A DNA stretch of 64,000 nt from Dysgonomonas sp. 521 (GTDB lineage: Bacteria > Bacteroidota > Bacteroidia > Bacteroidales > Dysgonomonadaceae): contig NZ_QVMO01000008.1 in NCBI RefSeq assembly GCF_010501055.1, positions 1 through 64,000 on the forward strand, given 5' to 3'. A model generated the notes under the pieces. The model made no database searches, was not told the DNA's origin, and saw nothing but the letters and a program-made list of their open reading frames with translations. The translations under genes and the position numbers were made by a program. This document shows positions 16,348-25,165 of the stretch, one piece after another. Within the stretch, counting starts at the first letter, position 1. Each line of letters starts with the position of its first letter.

Positions 16348-16551
16348 GAAACTGTTTAAATTTTATTCGTTCAAATTTTTAGAGATGTTTTAGAGATGTT
16401 TTTTTTCTTTCTTGAAACGATAATAGCGGGCTATTTGGCTCCGCCGATTTAACAATTGAGTTGAGAGAAAGGAAAAAACAGCCGAAAACAGACTAAAAAT
16501 GAACGAAGGAAAAGGTATAATAAAATATTCGTATAAAATTTAAACAGTTTC
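16348..16551. repeat. P-family non-coding element with TCA duplication
   Basis: 204 bp, ends GAAACTGTTTAAATTTTA and TAAAATTTAAACAGTTTC, with direct repeat TCA on both sides (16345-16347, 16552-16554). Interior as in 6561-6743. It lies only 11 bp beyond the Q element's target duplication. Confidence 0.8.
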
Positions 16552-16747
16552 TCATAAAAGAGGAATGATTTTCCAATTTTCGCAACGCTTATTTCCAATT
16601 TTCATTTGTTAATTTATTCTTAATTCATGTTTGATGGTACCCCGTATTTTTAGCAAGTTATCAGATTGTAAAGTTCACATGACAAAATGCTCTATTTTGG
16701 CTTCTGATGCTAATTTTTATTAAGTTATCGATAAAATATATGAGTCA

Positions 16748-16784
16748 TTTTGTTCTTTTTTGAGAAATAAAACAAGTATCTTTG
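16748..16784 (+). promoter_or_regulatory. Promoter of the nuo operon
   Basis: TATCTTTG at 16777-16784 matches the -7 box; TTTTG at 16748-16752 is 24 bp upstream and TTTG at 16759-16762 is 14 bp upstream, so the -33 element is uncertain. It overlaps a possible TTG start, supporting the nuoA ATG at 16820. 16552-16747 shows nothing else. Confidence 0.5.
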
Positions 16785-16819
16785 TGGTCTGTAAAATAAA
16801 GTGTGTTAAAAACAAGGAT

Positions 16820-17188
16820 ATGAACTCAAATTTATATGATTTTATACCTATTCTGATGCAAGTCGCCTTTTCGGTGGTTTTTGTATTCGCTACGGTATTT
16901 GCATCAAAGATGTTAGGGCCAAGTAGAAAAAATGCACGTAAAGATGCTAATTTCGAATGTGGCCTCGATCCGATAGGCAACGCTCGTTCGCCTTTTTCTA
17001 TCAAATATTTTTTAGTTGCTATTCTGTTCGTCCTTTTCGATATCGAGATTGTCTTTATGTATCCCTGGGCTGTAAACTTCAAAGCCATAGGTTGGGAAGG
17101 CCTGTTGAAAATGGGCGGCTTCATAGCAATGTTACTTGTGGGTTACCTCTATATTGTAAAGCGTAAAGCTTTGGAATGGGAGAAATAA
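16820..17188 (+). CDS. nuoA: NADH-quinone oxidoreductase subunit A
   Basis: 122 residues from the ATG at 16820. It is a small membrane subunit of complex I with three transmembrane helices. The conserved matrix/cytoplasmic loop NFECGLDPIGNARSPFSIKY is visible at about 50-70, as is the FVLFDIEIVFMYPW helix. NuoA sits beside NuoH, J and K near the quinone site. First gene of the 14-gene operon, with its own upstream promoter. Confidence 0.95.
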   Translation: MNSNLYDFIPILMQVAFSVVFVFATVFASKMLGPSRKNARKDANFECGLDPIGNARSPFSIKYFLVAILFVLFDIEIVFMYPWAVNFKAIGWEGLLKMGGFIAMLLVGYLYIVKRKALEWEK

Positions 17189-17191
17189 TAA

Positions 17192-17206
17192 AAGGTCAAC
17201 GACCTT
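17192..17206 (+). repeat. AGGTC-GACCT intercistronic hairpin (nuoA/nuoB)
   Basis: AAGGTC AAC GACCTT is a perfect 6-bp palindromic stem in the 34-bp gap. The same word recurs in all three gaps of the oxidoreductase operon at 34510-37410. Confidence 0.45.
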
Positions 17207-17222
17207 AATATACACAAAAGTT

Positions 17223-17771
17223 ATGAGTAAATCAAATATAAATGTAGTGCCGGCTCCTGATGGATATACAGGGCACGGATTCTTCGCTACAAAATTCGAT
17301 TACGCCATAGGATTGGCACGCGCCAACTCCCTCTGGCCTCTGCCATTTGCCACATCATGCTGCGGCATCGAGTTTATGGCTACTATGGCTGCAACTTACG
17401 ACATGGGGCGCTTTGGTGCCGAACGTAACAGTTTCTCGCCACGTCAGGCAGATATGCTCTTGGTAATGGGCACTATCTCTAAGAAGATGGCTCCTATACT
17501 CCGCCATGTCTATGAACAGATGGCTGAACCTAAATGGGTGATTGCCGTGGGTGCCTGTGCTTCGTCGGGAGGTATTTTCGATACTTACTCCGTATTGCAA
17601 GGTATCGACAAGGTTATCCCTGTAGATGTATATGTTCCCGGTTGCCCTCCCCGTCCCGAACAAATTCTGGATGGCGTGATGCAGTTGCAGGAATTGGTTA
17701 AACATGAATCTATTCATCGCAGAGGCTCGGAGAGGTATCAGGAGCTTCTTGAATCATATAAATTTGAATAA
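17223..17771 (+). CDS. nuoB: NADH-quinone oxidoreductase subunit B
   Basis: 182 residues. NuoB carries cluster N2, the [4Fe-4S] centre that hands electrons to quinone. The tandem Cys pair is in ATSCCGIEFMA (about 45-46), and further ligands are in VGACASSGG (about 111) and VPGCPPRPEQ (about 141). It is a hydrophilic connecting subunit. Its stop overlaps the nuoC start by one base (TAATG), indicating translational coupling. Confidence 0.96.
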   Translation: MSKSNINVVPAPDGYTGHGFFATKFDYAIGLARANSLWPLPFATSCCGIEFMATMAATYDMGRFGAERNSFSPRQADMLLVMGTISKKMAPILRHVYEQMAEPKWVIAVGACASSGGIFDTYSVLQGIDKVIPVDVYVPGCPPRPEQILDGVMQLQELVKHESIHRRGSERYQELLESYKFE

Positions 17772-18304
17772 TGGCTCTCGAAACTACAATTATTGAAAGT
17801 AAACTAACTGAAAGATTCGGAGCGGAAGTGATGAATTTCAGGATGGAACGCGATATCTTCACCCTTGAAGCTACACCTGCAGCAATAAAGGAAGTAATCC
17901 GTTTCATGAAAGAAGATGAGACTTTACGGTTTAATTTCTTGACAGACCTGTGCGGGGTACATTATCCTGATAATGATAAGAGTGCTCAGTTTGCGGTGGT
18001 TTATTTGCTTCACAACTGGATAGATAACGTGCGCGTGCGTGTAAAGACATTCCAGAACGGAGATAAGCCGGAAGTGGACACCTTAGTGGAAGTTTTTGCA
18101 GCTGCCAATTGGATGGAACGTGAGACGTATGACTTTTATGGAGTGATATTCAAAGGGCATCCTAACCTGAAACGTATATTGAATGATGAGGGTATGGTTT
18201 CGTTCCCGATGCGTAAAGATCATCCGCTCGAGGATGCCGGACGTACCGATAAGGACGACCGTTTCTTTGGCCGTACTCCCAATAATTATGAACCAACTAA
18301 ATAA
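17771..18304 (+). CDS. nuoC: NADH-quinone oxidoreductase subunit C
   Basis: 177 residues, hydrophilic subunit of the complex I connecting module (30-kDa type). Signature region ERETYDFYGVIFKGHPNLKR (about 116-135) and MRKDHPLEDAGR are clear. It is a separate gene, whereas several Bacteroides and enterobacterial operons have a fused nuoCD. No cofactor is bound by this subunit. Confidence 0.94.
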   Translation: MALETTIIESKLTERFGAEVMNFRMERDIFTLEATPAAIKEVIRFMKEDETLRFNFLTDLCGVHYPDNDKSAQFAVVYLLHNWIDNVRVRVKTFQNGDKPEVDTLVEVFAAANWMERETYDFYGVIFKGHPNLKRILNDEGMVSFPMRKDHPLEDAGRTDKDDRFFGRTPNNYEPTK

Positions 18305-18319
18305 TAGCAAAGTCAGGAA

Positions 18320-19555
18320 ATGTCAGATCAACTAATAAATCCGGAACATCGCTTTGCGAAAATTGTAAGAGAACAAACCTTTGAAGATGGCAGGGAGTTG
18401 TCGGTACTGAACTTCGGGCCTACCCACCCCTCTACTCATGGTGTGTTTCAAAATATCCTGCTGATGGATGGCGAACGTATTTTAGACGCTGAAACCACTA
18501 TCGGATACATTCATCGTGCCTTTGAAAAAATTGCCGAACACAGGACGTTTTATCAGATAACTACACTGACAGACCGTCTTAATTACTGTTCTGCTCCACT
18601 GAATAATATGGCATGGTGGATGACTGTGGAAAAATCTCTTGGTGTAGAAGTTCCAAAACGTGCGCAGTATATGCGTGTCATTGTGATGGAGCTTGCACGT
18701 ATCACCGATCACCTGATCTGTAACTCAATACTTGGGGTCGACCTGGGTGCTTATACACCTTTCCTGTATGTAATGCAATACAGGGAGTTGGCATACGAAA
18801 TCTACGAAGAAATCTGTGGGGCACGCATGACAACCAATATGGGGCGTATAGGCGGGTTCGAAAGAGACTGGAGTGAGGCCGCATGGCGTAAGCTGGATCA
18901 GTTTATCGAAGGATTCCCTAAAGCGTGGGACCAGTTGGAAAAACTGTTCGTGCGCAACCGTATCTTTATGGACCGTATTGTCGGGGTAGGAGCCATATCT
19001 GCCGAAAAGGCGATTAATTATGGATTCACAGGGCCTAACCTGCGTGCTACCGGAGTAGACTACGATGTACGTATCGCAAGCCCGTACAGTTCATACGAAG
19101 ATTTTGATTTTGTTGTACCTGTAGGTTCTGCCGGTGATACGTATGATCGCTGGTGTGTACGTGCAGCCGAAATAAAAGAGAGCTTGAAGATTATACGTCA
19201 GGCTCGCGACAATATGCCTGATGGCAGTTTTCATGCCGATGTACCCGATTATTACCTTCCTCCTAAAGAAGAAGTATACACCAAGATGGAACAACTGATC
19301 CAGCACTTCAAAATAGTGATGGGTGAAGTGCCTGTTCCTATTGCGGAAGTATATCATTCTGTAGAAGGTGCAAATGGCGAGTTGGGGATATACCTGATAA
19401 CGGACGGCTCGCGTGCACCGTTCAGGGTGCATTTCCGCCGGCCATGTTTTGTGTATTATCAGGCATTCCCTGAGATGATAAAAGGCGGGATGTTTTCGGA
19501 TGCAGTAGCTACACTTTCGAGTATTAATGTTATTGCCGGAGAATTGGACGCGTAG
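18320..19555 (+). CDS. nuoD: NADH-quinone oxidoreductase subunit D
   Basis: 411 residues, 49-kDa subunit forming the quinone pocket with NuoB. Recognisable motifs: LNFGPTHPSTHGVF at about 30-43 (pocket His residues), GARMTTNMGRIGGF (about 167), GFTGPNLRATGVDYDVR (about 233) and the C-terminal RPCFVYYQAF. The family is related to hydrogenase large subunits but lacks their Ni ligands. An S repeat begins directly at its stop codon. Confidence 0.96.
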   Translation: MSDQLINPEHRFAKIVREQTFEDGRELSVLNFGPTHPSTHGVFQNILLMDGERILDAETTIGYIHRAFEKIAEHRTFYQITTLTDRLNYCSAPLNNMAWWMTVEKSLGVEVPKRAQYMRVIVMELARITDHLICNSILGVDLGAYTPFLYVMQYRELAYEIYEEICGARMTTNMGRIGGFERDWSEAAWRKLDQFIEGFPKAWDQLEKLFVRNRIFMDRIVGVGAISAEKAINYGFTGPNLRATGVDYDVRIASPYSSYEDFDFVVPVGSAGDTYDRWCVRAAEIKESLKIIRQARDNMPDGSFHADVPDYYLPPKEEVYTKMEQLIQHFKIVMGEVPVPIAEVYHSVEGANGELGIYLITDGSRAPFRVHFRRPCFVYYQAFPEMIKGGMFSDAVATLSSINVIAGELDA

Positions 19556-19714
19556 CCCTCTAATCCCCCGAAGGTGGGACTTAGAACAAAGTAACGAAAA
19601 GAGAATGAAATATAAATTATTAACTAATATCCTCTTTGCAACCTCCTCTTGGCGAGGTTAAGAGAGCTAAATACCCTCTCGGTAAGTCCCCCTTGGGGGA
19701 TTTAGGGGGCTCGA
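19553..19714. repeat. S-type C-rich repeat pair between nuoD and nuoE
   Basis: TAGCCCTCTAATCCCCC at the nuoD stop and GTCCCCCTTGGGGGATTTAG just before nuoE, with a weaker CCTCCTCTTGGCGAGG copy between. The whole nuoD-nuoE gap is built of this material. Confidence 0.6.
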
Positions 19715-19717
19715 AAT

Positions 19718-20227
19718 ATGAAACAAATAATAAATATGTCGGAAAGCCTGATGGCACGGATCAACGAACTGCTGAGCCATTATCCTGCCGATAAAAAGAA
19801 ATCCGCATTGCTGCCGGTTCTTCATGCAGTACAGGATGCTCATGACAACTGGCTGAGCCTTGAACTGATGGATAAGGTTGCCGAAATATTAGAGATAACA
19901 CCTATCGAAGTGTATGAGGTGGTAACATTCTATACCATGTTCAATCAGAAACCGGTAGCAAAATATATGTTCGAGTTTTGCCGTACAGCATGTTGTGGAC
20001 TGCGTGGAGGCGAAGACCTGATGGATTATACCTGCCGGAAACTGGGCGTAAAACCCGGGGAAATAACGCCTGACGGACTGTTCAGCGTAGTCGGTGTAGA
20101 GTGTCTGGGAGCTTGTGGCTACGGGCCTATGCTTCAGTTGGGAGATAACTATCATGAAAATCTTACCAAAGAAAAAATAGACACGCTGATAGAAGATTGT
20201 AAACTAGGAAAAGTAAACCTATATTAA
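19718..20227 (+). CDS. nuoE: NADH-quinone oxidoreductase subunit E
   Basis: 169 residues, 24-kDa thioredoxin-fold subunit of the NADH dehydrogenase module. It binds the [2Fe-2S] cluster N1a through Cys in FCRTACCGLRGG (about 88 and 93) and VECLGACGYGP (about 129 and 133). Helical N-terminal part LLPVLHAVQDAHDNWLS is typical. It follows an S repeat and ends 5 bp before nuoF. Confidence 0.95.
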   Translation: MKQIINMSESLMARINELLSHYPADKKKSALLPVLHAVQDAHDNWLSLELMDKVAEILEITPIEVYEVVTFYTMFNQKPVAKYMFEFCRTACCGLRGGEDLMDYTCRKLGVKPGEITPDGLFSVVGVECLGACGYGPMLQLGDNYHENLTKEKIDTLIEDCKLGKVNLY

Positions 20228-20232
20228 TTGCG

Positions 20233-21591
20233 ATGGCTAGAAAAGTATTATTTGAGAAATTAGATATTCCGGGAATACAGGAATACGAGGTTTATCGCAA
20301 GAATGGCGGGTACGCGTCTGTGGAGAAAGCACTGAAAACCATGACACCTGATGAGGTGGTGGAAGAGGTGAAGACTTCCGGTATGCGTGGCCGTGGGGGA
20401 GCGGGTTTCCCTATGGGGCTCAAATGGAGTTTTATTGATAAAAAATCAGGAAAACCCCGTCACTTGGTTGTAAATGCCGATGAGTCGGAGCCGGGCACGT
20501 TCAAAGACCGTTTCCTGATGCACCATATCCCGCATCTACTGATAGAAGGAGCTATTGTTTCCAGCTATGCACTGGAAGCCAATCTGTCCTATATCTATAT
20601 CCGTGGCGAATACATGTGGATATTCAAGATATTGGAGAAAGCGATAAAAGAAGCCTATGCCAATGGTTGGCTGGGTAAAAACATACTGGGTACAGGTTAC
20701 AATCTCGACCTGTATGTACACTGTGGTGCAGGTGCATACGTGTGCGGAGAAGAAACCGCCCTGATAGAATCACTGGAAGGTAAACGCGGTAATCCACGCA
20801 TCAAGCCGCCATTTCCTGCCGTGAGCGGGCTGTGGGGAGAACCTACTGTGGTAAACAATGTAGAATCCATTTCTACCGTTTCCTGGATTGTAAATAATGG
20901 TGGAGCAGAATATGCAAAGATCGGTGTCGGTAAGTCTACAGGGACTAAGCTGATGTCGGCCTCCGGCCATATTAAGAATCCGGGAGTATACGAAATTGAA
21001 CTGGGACTGACAGTTGACGAATTCTTTAATTCGGACGAATACTGTGGCGGAATGATGGATGACCGTCCTCTCAAAGCATGTATTCCGGGTGGATGTTCCG
21101 TGCCTATTTTACCGCCTCAATATTTATTTAAAACAGCAAATGGCGATGACCGCCTGATTACATATGAATCGCTGGCTGACGGAGGTTTTGTCACCGGTTC
21201 GTCATTAGGGTCAGGAGGTTTTATAGTATACAACGATACAGCTTGTATTGTGCGCAATACATGGAACTTTTCACGTTTCTTTCATCACGAAAGTTGCGGA
21301 CAATGCTCTCCTTGCCGCGAAGGTACAGGCTGGATGGACAAAATCCTTCATCGTATAGAAACAGGAGAGGGCAGGGAAGAAGATATCGACCTGCTGTGGA
21401 GCATTCAGAGTAAAATTGAAGGGAATACAATATGCCCTCTGGGAGATGCGGCATCGTGGCCTGTAGCAGCTGCTATACGCCATTTCCGCGAAGAGTTTGA
21501 ATATCATGTACGTTTCCCTGAAAAGGTAAAAGACAGGAATCACTTTGTGAACGAGCCAATGGAAAAAGTAAGGCACTTATTGGCCCCCTAA
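20233..21591 (+). CDS. nuoF: NADH-quinone oxidoreductase subunit F
   Basis: 452 residues, 51-kDa subunit that oxidises NADH. FMN/NADH-binding segments GRGGAGFPMGLKWSF (about 53-67) and CGAGAYVCGEETALIESLEG (about 163-182) are present. Cluster N3 [4Fe-4S] ligands lie in ESCGQCSPCREG (about 354-363) with a fourth Cys in GNTICPLGDA. The protein ends LLAP; the last two codons and the TAA are part of an S repeat (GGCCCCCTAAATCCCCC), so the native C-terminus may have been altered by the repeat. Confidence 0.96.
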   Translation: MARKVLFEKLDIPGIQEYEVYRKNGGYASVEKALKTMTPDEVVEEVKTSGMRGRGGAGFPMGLKWSFIDKKSGKPRHLVVNADESEPGTFKDRFLMHHIPHLLIEGAIVSSYALEANLSYIYIRGEYMWIFKILEKAIKEAYANGWLGKNILGTGYNLDLYVHCGAGAYVCGEETALIESLEGKRGNPRIKPPFPAVSGLWGEPTVVNNVESISTVSWIVNNGGAEYAKIGVGKSTGTKLMSASGHIKNPGVYEIELGLTVDEFFNSDEYCGGMMDDRPLKACIPGGCSVPILPPQYLFKTANGDDRLITYESLADGGFVTGSSLGSGGFIVYNDTACIVRNTWNFSRFFHHESCGQCSPCREGTGWMDKILHRIETGEGREEDIDLLWSIQSKIEGNTICPLGDAASWPVAAAIRHFREEFEYHVRFPEKVKDRNHFVNEPMEKVRHLLAP

Positions 21592-21710
21592 ATCCCCCGG
21601 AGAGGGACTTTAAAGGAGACCAATAATTTTTTGAAAATGATGAATATGACTAAGAACAGTATAAACAACTATAATATTAGCCCCTCATTAGGAGGGGTTG
21701 GGGAGGCCTT
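21583..21710. repeat. S-type repeat pair between nuoF and nuoG
   Basis: GCCCCCTAAATCCCCCGGAG overlaps the nuoF stop; AGCCCCTCATTAGGAGGGG followed by TTGGGGAGGCC ends at the nuoG start codon. The two parts are oppositely oriented about 65 bp apart. Confidence 0.65.
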
Positions 21711-22754
21711 ATGAAAATTACAATAGATGGACATACTATAGAGGTTGAACCCGGAACCACCGTGTTGCAGGCAGCACGTATGATTGGCGGGCCCAGCGTA
21801 CCTCCTACCATGTGCTATTACTCCAAGTTGGAGGACTGTGGAGGGAAATGCCGTTGCTGCTTGGTTGAGATAAGCAAAGGTAGTGAAAGAGACCCTCGTC
21901 CGATGCCAAAACTTCAACCATCATGCGTAACAGCTGTTCAGGAGGGCATGGAAGTAAAAAGTGCTACGTCTGAAAGAGCTCTGGAAGCAAGGAAGGCTGT
22001 TACAGAGTTTCTGCTGATCAATCACCCTTTAGACTGTCCTGTGTGTGACCAGGCCGGAGAGTGTGACTTGCAGAATCTGGCGTATGGAAACGAAAATTTT
22101 AAGTCCCGTTTTATAGAACAGAAAAGAACATTCGAACCTGAGAATATAGGACCTTACATTCAGTTGCATATGAACAGGTGCATACTCTGTTACCGTTGTG
22201 TGAAACTGGCTGACCAGCTTACTCCCGAACGTGTGCATGGTGTAGTAGGCAGAGGTGACCATGCTCAGATTTCGACTTATATCGAACGGGCAATTGACAA
22301 TGATTTTTCGGGTAATGTGATTGATGTTTGCCCGGTAGGAGCACTTACCGATAAGACATTCCGTTTCAAATCCCGTGTATGGTTCAACAAGCCATTCAAC
22401 GCGCACCGTCATTGTACAAAATGTTCGGGTAAGGTGACATTGTGGATGTTCGGCGATACAATTCAGCGTGTAACTGCACGCAAAGACCAATGGCACGAAG
22501 TGGAGGAATTTATCTGCAACGAATGTCGTTTCGAACATAAAAATGTAGAAGATTGGACTATAGAAGGCCCACGCAAATTTGAGAAACCGTCTGTAATCAA
22601 TGTTAATAATTATACAGAACCTATCCATAAGGTTAAGATAAATACCGATGATCTTGTACTGGAAGGCCGTGAGCAAGACCACAAAAAAATAAGTATGGCA
22701 GCATCCCCTTATGATGCAGAAGAGCTTGAAGCAATAAAGAAAACAAAAGAATAG
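21711..22754 (+). CDS. nuoG: NADH-quinone oxidoreductase subunit G, short form
   Basis: 347 residues, far shorter than the roughly 900-residue enterobacterial NuoG. Visible parts are the N-terminal [2Fe-2S] ferredoxin domain (MCYYSKLEDCGGKCRCC), the His/Cys cluster motif NHPLDCPVCDQAGECDL at about 103-119, and a [4Fe-4S] pair (CILCYRCVKLAD near 160 and VCPVGALTDK near 210). A final CTKCSGKVTL ... FICNECRFEH segment resembles the [4Fe-4S] part of the molybdopterin family. The large non-catalytic molybdopterin-binding domain is absent. Short NuoG forms are, as I recall, usual in Bacteroidota, so this is not a truncation. Confidence 0.92.
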   Translation: MKITIDGHTIEVEPGTTVLQAARMIGGPSVPPTMCYYSKLEDCGGKCRCCLVEISKGSERDPRPMPKLQPSCVTAVQEGMEVKSATSERALEARKAVTEFLLINHPLDCPVCDQAGECDLQNLAYGNENFKSRFIEQKRTFEPENIGPYIQLHMNRCILCYRCVKLADQLTPERVHGVVGRGDHAQISTYIERAIDNDFSGNVIDVCPVGALTDKTFRFKSRVWFNKPFNAHRHCTKCSGKVTLWMFGDTIQRVTARKDQWHEVEEFICNECRFEHKNVEDWTIEGPRKFEKPSVINVNNYTEPIHKVKINTDDLVLEGREQDHKKISMAASPYDAEELEAIKKTKE

Positions 22755-22817
22755 ACGCCCCTCCCAGCCTCCCCCGAGGGGAGGTTTTAAGCCCCTCCTT
22801 TGGAGGAGTTGGGGAAG
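22755..22817. repeat. S-type repeat pair between nuoG and nuoH
   Basis: GCCCCTCCCAGCCTCCCCC and AAGCCCCTCCTTTGGAGGAG TTGGGG fill the gap; a false in-frame TTG start for nuoH lies inside it. Confidence 0.65.
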
Positions 22818-22832
22818 CTTAACTATAAAAAC

Positions 22833-23876
22833 ATGGAATTAGCATTTATTTTAGAGAAATTAATCCTTATTGTTCTTGTATTTGCAGTCACAATGCTTTT
22901 TGCATTGTATGCTACGTATGCGGAACGTAAAGTAGCCGGTTTTTTGCAAGACCGGTTAGGCCCTAACCGTGCAGGTATCTTTGGGCTGTTACAACCTATC
23001 TGCGATGGAGCGAAGCTTTTTTCTAAAGAGGAGTTTATGCCGAATACGCCAAACAAAATCCTTTTCGTTGTTGGGCCGGCTGTAGCCATGATTGTCTCTC
23101 TGCTGGGAGTCGCATTGATTCCTTGGGGAGCAAAGTTTGAGATCCCTGGTTACGGAGATTTCTTGCCTTATATAGGAGATGTAAATGTTGCAATTATTTA
23201 TATCGTGGCTATCCTGTCTACAAGCGTATATGGCATTGTGATCGGTGGATGGGCGTCCAACAATAAATATTCCCTGATGGGAAGTATCCGTGCAGGTGCT
23301 CAGATGATTTCTTACGAAATAGCGATGGGGCTTTCGCTTATAGCATTGATTATGATGACCGGCTCACTTAGTTTGGTAGATATTACACAACAACAAAGCG
23401 GCTGGCATGGAATGCAATGGAATGTGATTTATCAGCCATTGACGTTTATTATATTCCTTGTATGCTCGTTTGCAGAATGCAACCGTACACCGTTCGACCT
23501 CGCCGAGTGCGAATCTGAGCTGGTAAACGGTCACCATGTAGAATATTCTTCATTAGGAATGGGATTCTTTATGTTCTCCGAGTATGCGAGTATGTTCTTC
23601 TCATCTGCATTCATCTCTGTTCTTTTCTTCGGAGGATACAACTATCCGGGGATAGACTGGGTAACAGAAAACTGGGGTATCAATATAGCTAGTGGATTAG
23701 GCGTTTTGTCACTTCTTGCCAAAACATCATTCTTTATCTTCTTCTATATGTGGGTACGTTGGACAATTCCAAGATTCAGATACGACCAGCTGATGAAACT
23801 GGGATGGAAAATGCTGTTCCCGCTGGCGATAGTTAACATATTCCTTGTGGGGATTTGTATCCTGATTTTTAAATAA
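22833..23876 (+). CDS. nuoH: NADH-quinone oxidoreductase subunit H
   Basis: 347 residues from the ATG at 22833; an upstream TTG lies in the S repeat and is rejected. NuoH is the membrane subunit (ND1) at the quinone entry. The family signature YATYAERKVAGFLQDRLGPN is at about 27-46, followed by GAKLFSKEEFMP, and EYSSLGMGFFMFSEYASMF lies further on. About eight transmembrane helices. Followed by an S repeat pair. Confidence 0.95.
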   Translation: MELAFILEKLILIVLVFAVTMLFALYATYAERKVAGFLQDRLGPNRAGIFGLLQPICDGAKLFSKEEFMPNTPNKILFVVGPAVAMIVSLLGVALIPWGAKFEIPGYGDFLPYIGDVNVAIIYIVAILSTSVYGIVIGGWASNNKYSLMGSIRAGAQMISYEIAMGLSLIALIMMTGSLSLVDITQQQSGWHGMQWNVIYQPLTFIIFLVCSFAECNRTPFDLAECESELVNGHHVEYSSLGMGFFMFSEYASMFFSSAFISVLFFGGYNYPGIDWVTENWGINIASGLGVLSLLAKTSFFIFFYMWVRWTIPRFRYDQLMKLGWKMLFPLAIVNIFLVGICILIFK

Positions 23877-24022
23877 GCACCTCCCCCTGCCCCTCCCAAA
23901 GGAGGGGAGACAGGATGTGACGCAAAACGAATAAACAAGTTTACTTGTATACAATATGAATAGTAATATTAATAATATAAGAGAAACTGAGAGCCCCTCT
24001 GTTGGAGGGGTTGGGGAGGTGG
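23877..24022. repeat. S-type repeat pair spanning the nuoH/nuoI junction
   Basis: CACCTCCCCCTGCCCCTCCC with AAAGGAGGGGAG lies after nuoH; AGCCCCTCTGTTGGAGGGG followed by TTGGGGAGGTGG lies inside the first 25 codons of the longest nuoI reading frame. Confidence 0.65.
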
Positions 24023-24549
24023 TGATATCAAAAATATCATTATCAGGAAAGAAAACAGAGGTTGTCGATAAAACAATGACATTCTCTGAAAGGATCTATC
24101 TGCCTGCTGTGGTAAAAGGGCTTATAATTACAATTAAGCACTTTTTTAAGAAAAAAGCTACGATCCAGTATCCTGAACAACAACGCGAATTTAGTCCTGT
24201 ATACCGGGGACAACATGTGTTGATGCGTGACGACCAGGGGCGGGAACGTTGTACTGCCTGTGGATTATGTGCATTGGCATGTCCGGCAGAAGCTATAACA
24301 ATGGTAGCGGCAGAACGTAAAAAAGGGGAAGAACATCTTTATCGGGAAGAGAAATATGCCGCGGTATATGAGATAAATATGCTACGCTGTATATTTTGCG
24401 GATTGTGTGAAGATGCTTGCCCGAAGGAAGCTATTTTCCTGACAAAATCAAAACTGCTGGTAAAACCTAATCTCGAACGCGAAGCTTTTATCTATGGAAA
24501 AGACAAGCTGGTGATTTCGGTAGAAGATGCGAAAGCGGGGAAGTATTAG
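23956..24549 (+). CDS. nuoI: NADH-quinone oxidoreductase subunit I
   Basis: Up to 197 residues. NuoI holds clusters N6a and N6b in two [4Fe-4S] motifs, CTACGLCALACPAEA (about 98-112) and CIFCGLCEDACPKEA (about 145-159). The N-terminal helix FSERIYLPAVVKGLIITIKH anchors it to the membrane arm. The start is doubtful: residues 13-23 (SPSVGGVGEVV) are a translated S repeat. The internal ATG at 24076 gives MTFSERIY and 157 residues, much closer to the usual N-terminus. I prefer 24076 but record the full frame. Confidence 0.93.
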   Translation: MNSNINNIRETESPSVGGVGEVVISKISLSGKKTEVVDKTMTFSERIYLPAVVKGLIITIKHFFKKKATIQYPEQQREFSPVYRGQHVLMRDDQGRERCTACGLCALACPAEAITMVAAERKKGEEHLYREEKYAAVYEINMLRCIFCGLCEDACPKEAIFLTKSKLLVKPNLEREAFIYGKDKLVISVEDAKAGKY

Positions 24550-24646
24550 CCCCCTAAATCCCCCGGAGGGGGACTTCTATAAGAAGGATAAATAAAATAC
24601 AGATGGCTTTGCCATAGTCTCCCCTTGGGGAGGTTGGAGGGGCCTA
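24548..24646. repeat. S-type repeat pair between nuoI and nuoJ
   Basis: GCCCCCTAAATCCCCCGGAG GGGGACTT starts at the nuoI stop codon and TCTCCCCTTGGGGAGGTTGG AGGGGCC ends 13 bp before nuoJ. Confidence 0.65.
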
Positions 24647-24658
24647 AATTTAAAATAT

Positions 24659-25162
24659 ATGATATCTATAATTTTTTACATTCTGGCAGCCATAACACTC
24701 GGCACGGGGATTTTGACGGTACTTTCCAAAAATCCGATACATAGTGCAGTGTATATGATTATCTGTTTCTTCTCCATATCGGGGCATTTCCTTTTGTTGA
24801 ATGCTTTGTTTCTGGCAGTAATAAATATAGTAGTTTATGCCGGAGCCATTATGGTACTGCTACTCTTTACCTTAATGCTTATGAATCTGGGAGATCAAAG
24901 TGAGCCAAAGAAAAAGGTAATAAGCCGTGTTGCAGCCACTATATCAGGATGTCTGATGGGTGTTGTTCTGTTGGCTGCATTGCTGAAATCTACTCCAGTA
25001 ATTGAAAATTATAAAACCGAAGGGTTCGATTATCAGTCGGTTAGTATTATCGGGCAGGTATTGCTCGATGAATATCTGGTGCCATTCGAGTTTGCATCTA
25101 TATTGTTGATTACGGCTATGATTGGTGCAGTACTGATATCTAAAAAAGATAAAAAAGCTTAA
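24659..25162 (+). CDS. nuoJ: NADH-quinone oxidoreductase subunit J
   Basis: 167 residues, membrane subunit (ND6) with about five transmembrane helices. Conserved segment VVYAGAIMVLLLFTLMLMNL at about 58-77 holds the pi-bulge helix thought to couple quinone chemistry to proton movement. It lies 3 bp before nuoK. Confidence 0.93.
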   Translation: MISIIFYILAAITLGTGILTVLSKNPIHSAVYMIICFFSISGHFLLLNALFLAVINIVVYAGAIMVLLLFTLMLMNLGDQSEPKKKVISRVAATISGCLMGVVLLAALLKSTPVIENYKTEGFDYQSVSIIGQVLLDEYLVPFEFASILLITAMIGAVLISKKDKKA

Positions 25163-25165
25163 GCT

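Noticed and set aside
22800..22832. Upstream start for nuoH inside the S repeat
   Set aside because: The extra residues are translated repeat and the ATG at 22833 gives the usual NuoH N-terminus.
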